Of a stretch of 64,000 nucleotides of DNA, positions 62,601 through 64,000 are shown piece by piece. This stretch comes from Trema orientale (lineage: Eukaryota > Streptophyta > Magnoliopsida > Rosales > Cannabaceae), in the NCBI GenBank assembly GCA_002914845.1, contig JXTC01000196.1, forward strand, positions 181,579 through 245,578. Reading direction: 5' to 3'. A program made the translations under genes and the position numbers. Each line of letters begins with the position of its first letter. Within the stretch, counting starts at the first letter, position 1. The notes below the pieces were generated by a model that was given only the letters and a program-made list of their open reading frames with translations, did no database searches and was not told the origin of the DNA.

Positions 62601-64000
62601 ATAGGGTGCAGCTTTTGGTAAAGAGTAATTATAAGTTGCGACCATTATTGTGAGTCCTTGTAAATGTTTATTTTATGTTGAGTTTGATTCTTATATTTGT
62701 ACCAAGATTTAACCACAAAATAAAAATACCATGAGCTCTAATTTTTCTGCAATTTTAACAGTATATTTTGGCTTGTGAAAAATTATATCGCCACATTAGA
62801 TGTCTGCCTTTCTACTATTTGTGTCAAATTGACTAAAAAATTCATCATTAAATATAGAATCTAAATTGAGGATATCTAATCTATGTTGACAATAACTTAA
62901 TATAGTCAGTACAAATCACCCATTTGTACACAGAAGGTAGACATTTGTAAAGATTGTAAACGTGGAGTTATAATTTAGCGCAGACCTAAAAATAGAGTTA
63001 AAACAAGAGAAAAACCACAGTTTTAGTCTTTTTTTTTTATTACTTTTATTTTTCTTTTTTAGTTAATCCTTATACCAACGAGGAAATAGAGAATCTGCAG
63101 AGTGCAGATTTGGGCTGGGCTGCAGAATCAGTGAACAAATTTGAACCTTCTTTTAGAAAATTTTCATATGCAAACACTTCAAACCTGGTATGATCTTTTT
63201 CCCAAAACCTGACAATATGATGAACAGATATGAGTTATGTACTTTAAATTGAATTCAGTGAAGTTAAAAGTAGATAAATAAATAAATCCTTGAAACTTCA
63301 AAGGCCCCTAAGGATAAGATAAGAATGAATCGCATGAGGTAGTTTTACTGTCCTGGTGAGTTATCTCCAGTACTCTTAAAAGAAAAAAAGGAAGGACATA
63401 ATGAATTGATAACAATGGAGACATGGCCTGAGGGGTAGGGCATAGAGTGAAAGTGAGTTCATTCAGCTGAACCTCACTTATTGGTACTAAATAGACAAGT
63501 TGAGTCTCAAGAGTGTGCTATAGTGGAGAAGATTATTATTATGCCCTCCAACTAGGAGGCCATCTCATCCCATCATGTCATAGTAAAAGAAAACTTAACC
63601 AGCCTTTTGTCTTCCAAGATGTCATCAATCTTTTTAGCTTGTAATAAATATGTGAAAGTTATATACACACTGGTTAATCAAACTTATGTGGAATTGACAT
63701 TGATGGAATTTTCAATGGCCTCAATCTCTGTGCTGCAATGAATATGATCCCTCATAGGATGTGGTTGTGGTCATGATTTTGCAGGAAGCAGATATTCAAT
63801 ATGTTTTTTTTTTCTCCTTTGCCATTTTGAGTAAGTTTTGTGAATTGACTGGTGGAACTGGGTCCCCTGGTGCTGAATGATTTCAAATGCAGCACAAAAG
63901 AAAAAAATAAAAAATCTTCGTCCTTTTTCCGTAGGACTTATTCGATAATATTTTCATTTTTTTTTTTTGTTTTTGAAAGTGAAAAAAAGAGTGAAAAATA
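59644..64000. other. PPR 3' flank and intergenic DNA, no further gene supported
   Basis: The first 1-2 kb may be a PPR 3' UTR, perhaps spliced (a CTCTGTAG acceptor-like site near 60040). A diverged duplication of about 45 bp occurs near 60776 and 60936 (ATTTGCTGTG...GATCCAATAG(C/T)CATTTACT). The 87-codon frame at 60295-60558 starts with ATG but shows no known domain and contains a phenylalanine run from a T homopolymer, so I do not call it a gene. The right end has no recognisable exon. Confidence 0.4.
61948..61998. repeat. 26-bp tandem duplication
   Basis: ACATTTTACAGGCCTTGAAA occurs at 61948 and again at 61974. It lies in non-coding DNA downstream of the PPR gene. Confidence 0.85.

Overview
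This is a stretch of AT-rich nuclear DNA from a eudicot plant. The evidence is five genes with plant-type GT/AG introns or plant-specific families, a miR167 target site in an auxin response factor, and a dense background of plant transposons. The species cannot be named from sequence alone. I found no prokaryotic features, CRISPR arrays, rRNA or tRNA genes.

Genes, left to right. (1) An ARF6-type auxin response factor, plus strand, 14 coding exons, 2766-9802, with a long leader full of upstream ORFs. (2) A remorin-family protein, minus strand, 6 exons, 18429-22125. (3) A small conserved plant protein of unknown function, minus strand, 3 exons, 33907-35908. (4) A PhnP-like metallo-beta-lactamase-fold hydrolase, minus strand, 9 exons, 38517-43204. 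(5) An intronless P-class pentatricopeptide repeat protein, plus strand, 57174-59643. From memory, genes 1, 2, 4 and 5 match the Arabidopsis chromosome 1 series At1g30330, At1g30320, At1g30300 and At1g30290 in the same order, so the gene content looks like a conserved eudicot microsyntenic block. The genes do not form a pathway: they cover auxin-responsive transcription, plasma-membrane organisation, an unknown role, a metallo-hydrolase and organelle RNA processing.

The intergenic DNA is mostly transposon derived. A cluster of foldback elements with unusual palindromic cores lies at 14.65-17.27 kb. A solo LTR of about 2.06 kb with a 5-bp target duplication occupies 29334-31394 and contains a small inverted-repeat element. 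A dead Ty1/copia element (47146-53705, perfect 5-bp target duplication) sits inside an older element with inverted repeats of about 200 bp (46222-53938). A 973-bp foldback element with a perfect 9-bp target duplication (55949-56921) lies directly upstream of the PPR gene. Several other hairpin MITEs and local tandem duplications are present.

Five single N characters (6168, 18838, 38025, 55315, 57540) appear to stand for sequence of unknown length. Two fall inside coding sequence (ARF6 exon 8 and the PPR N-terminal region) and would mislead automatic gene prediction. I saw no convincing new biological system. The most unusual signals are the foldback family, the nested transposons, and the uORF-rich leaders of ARF6 and the PPR gene.
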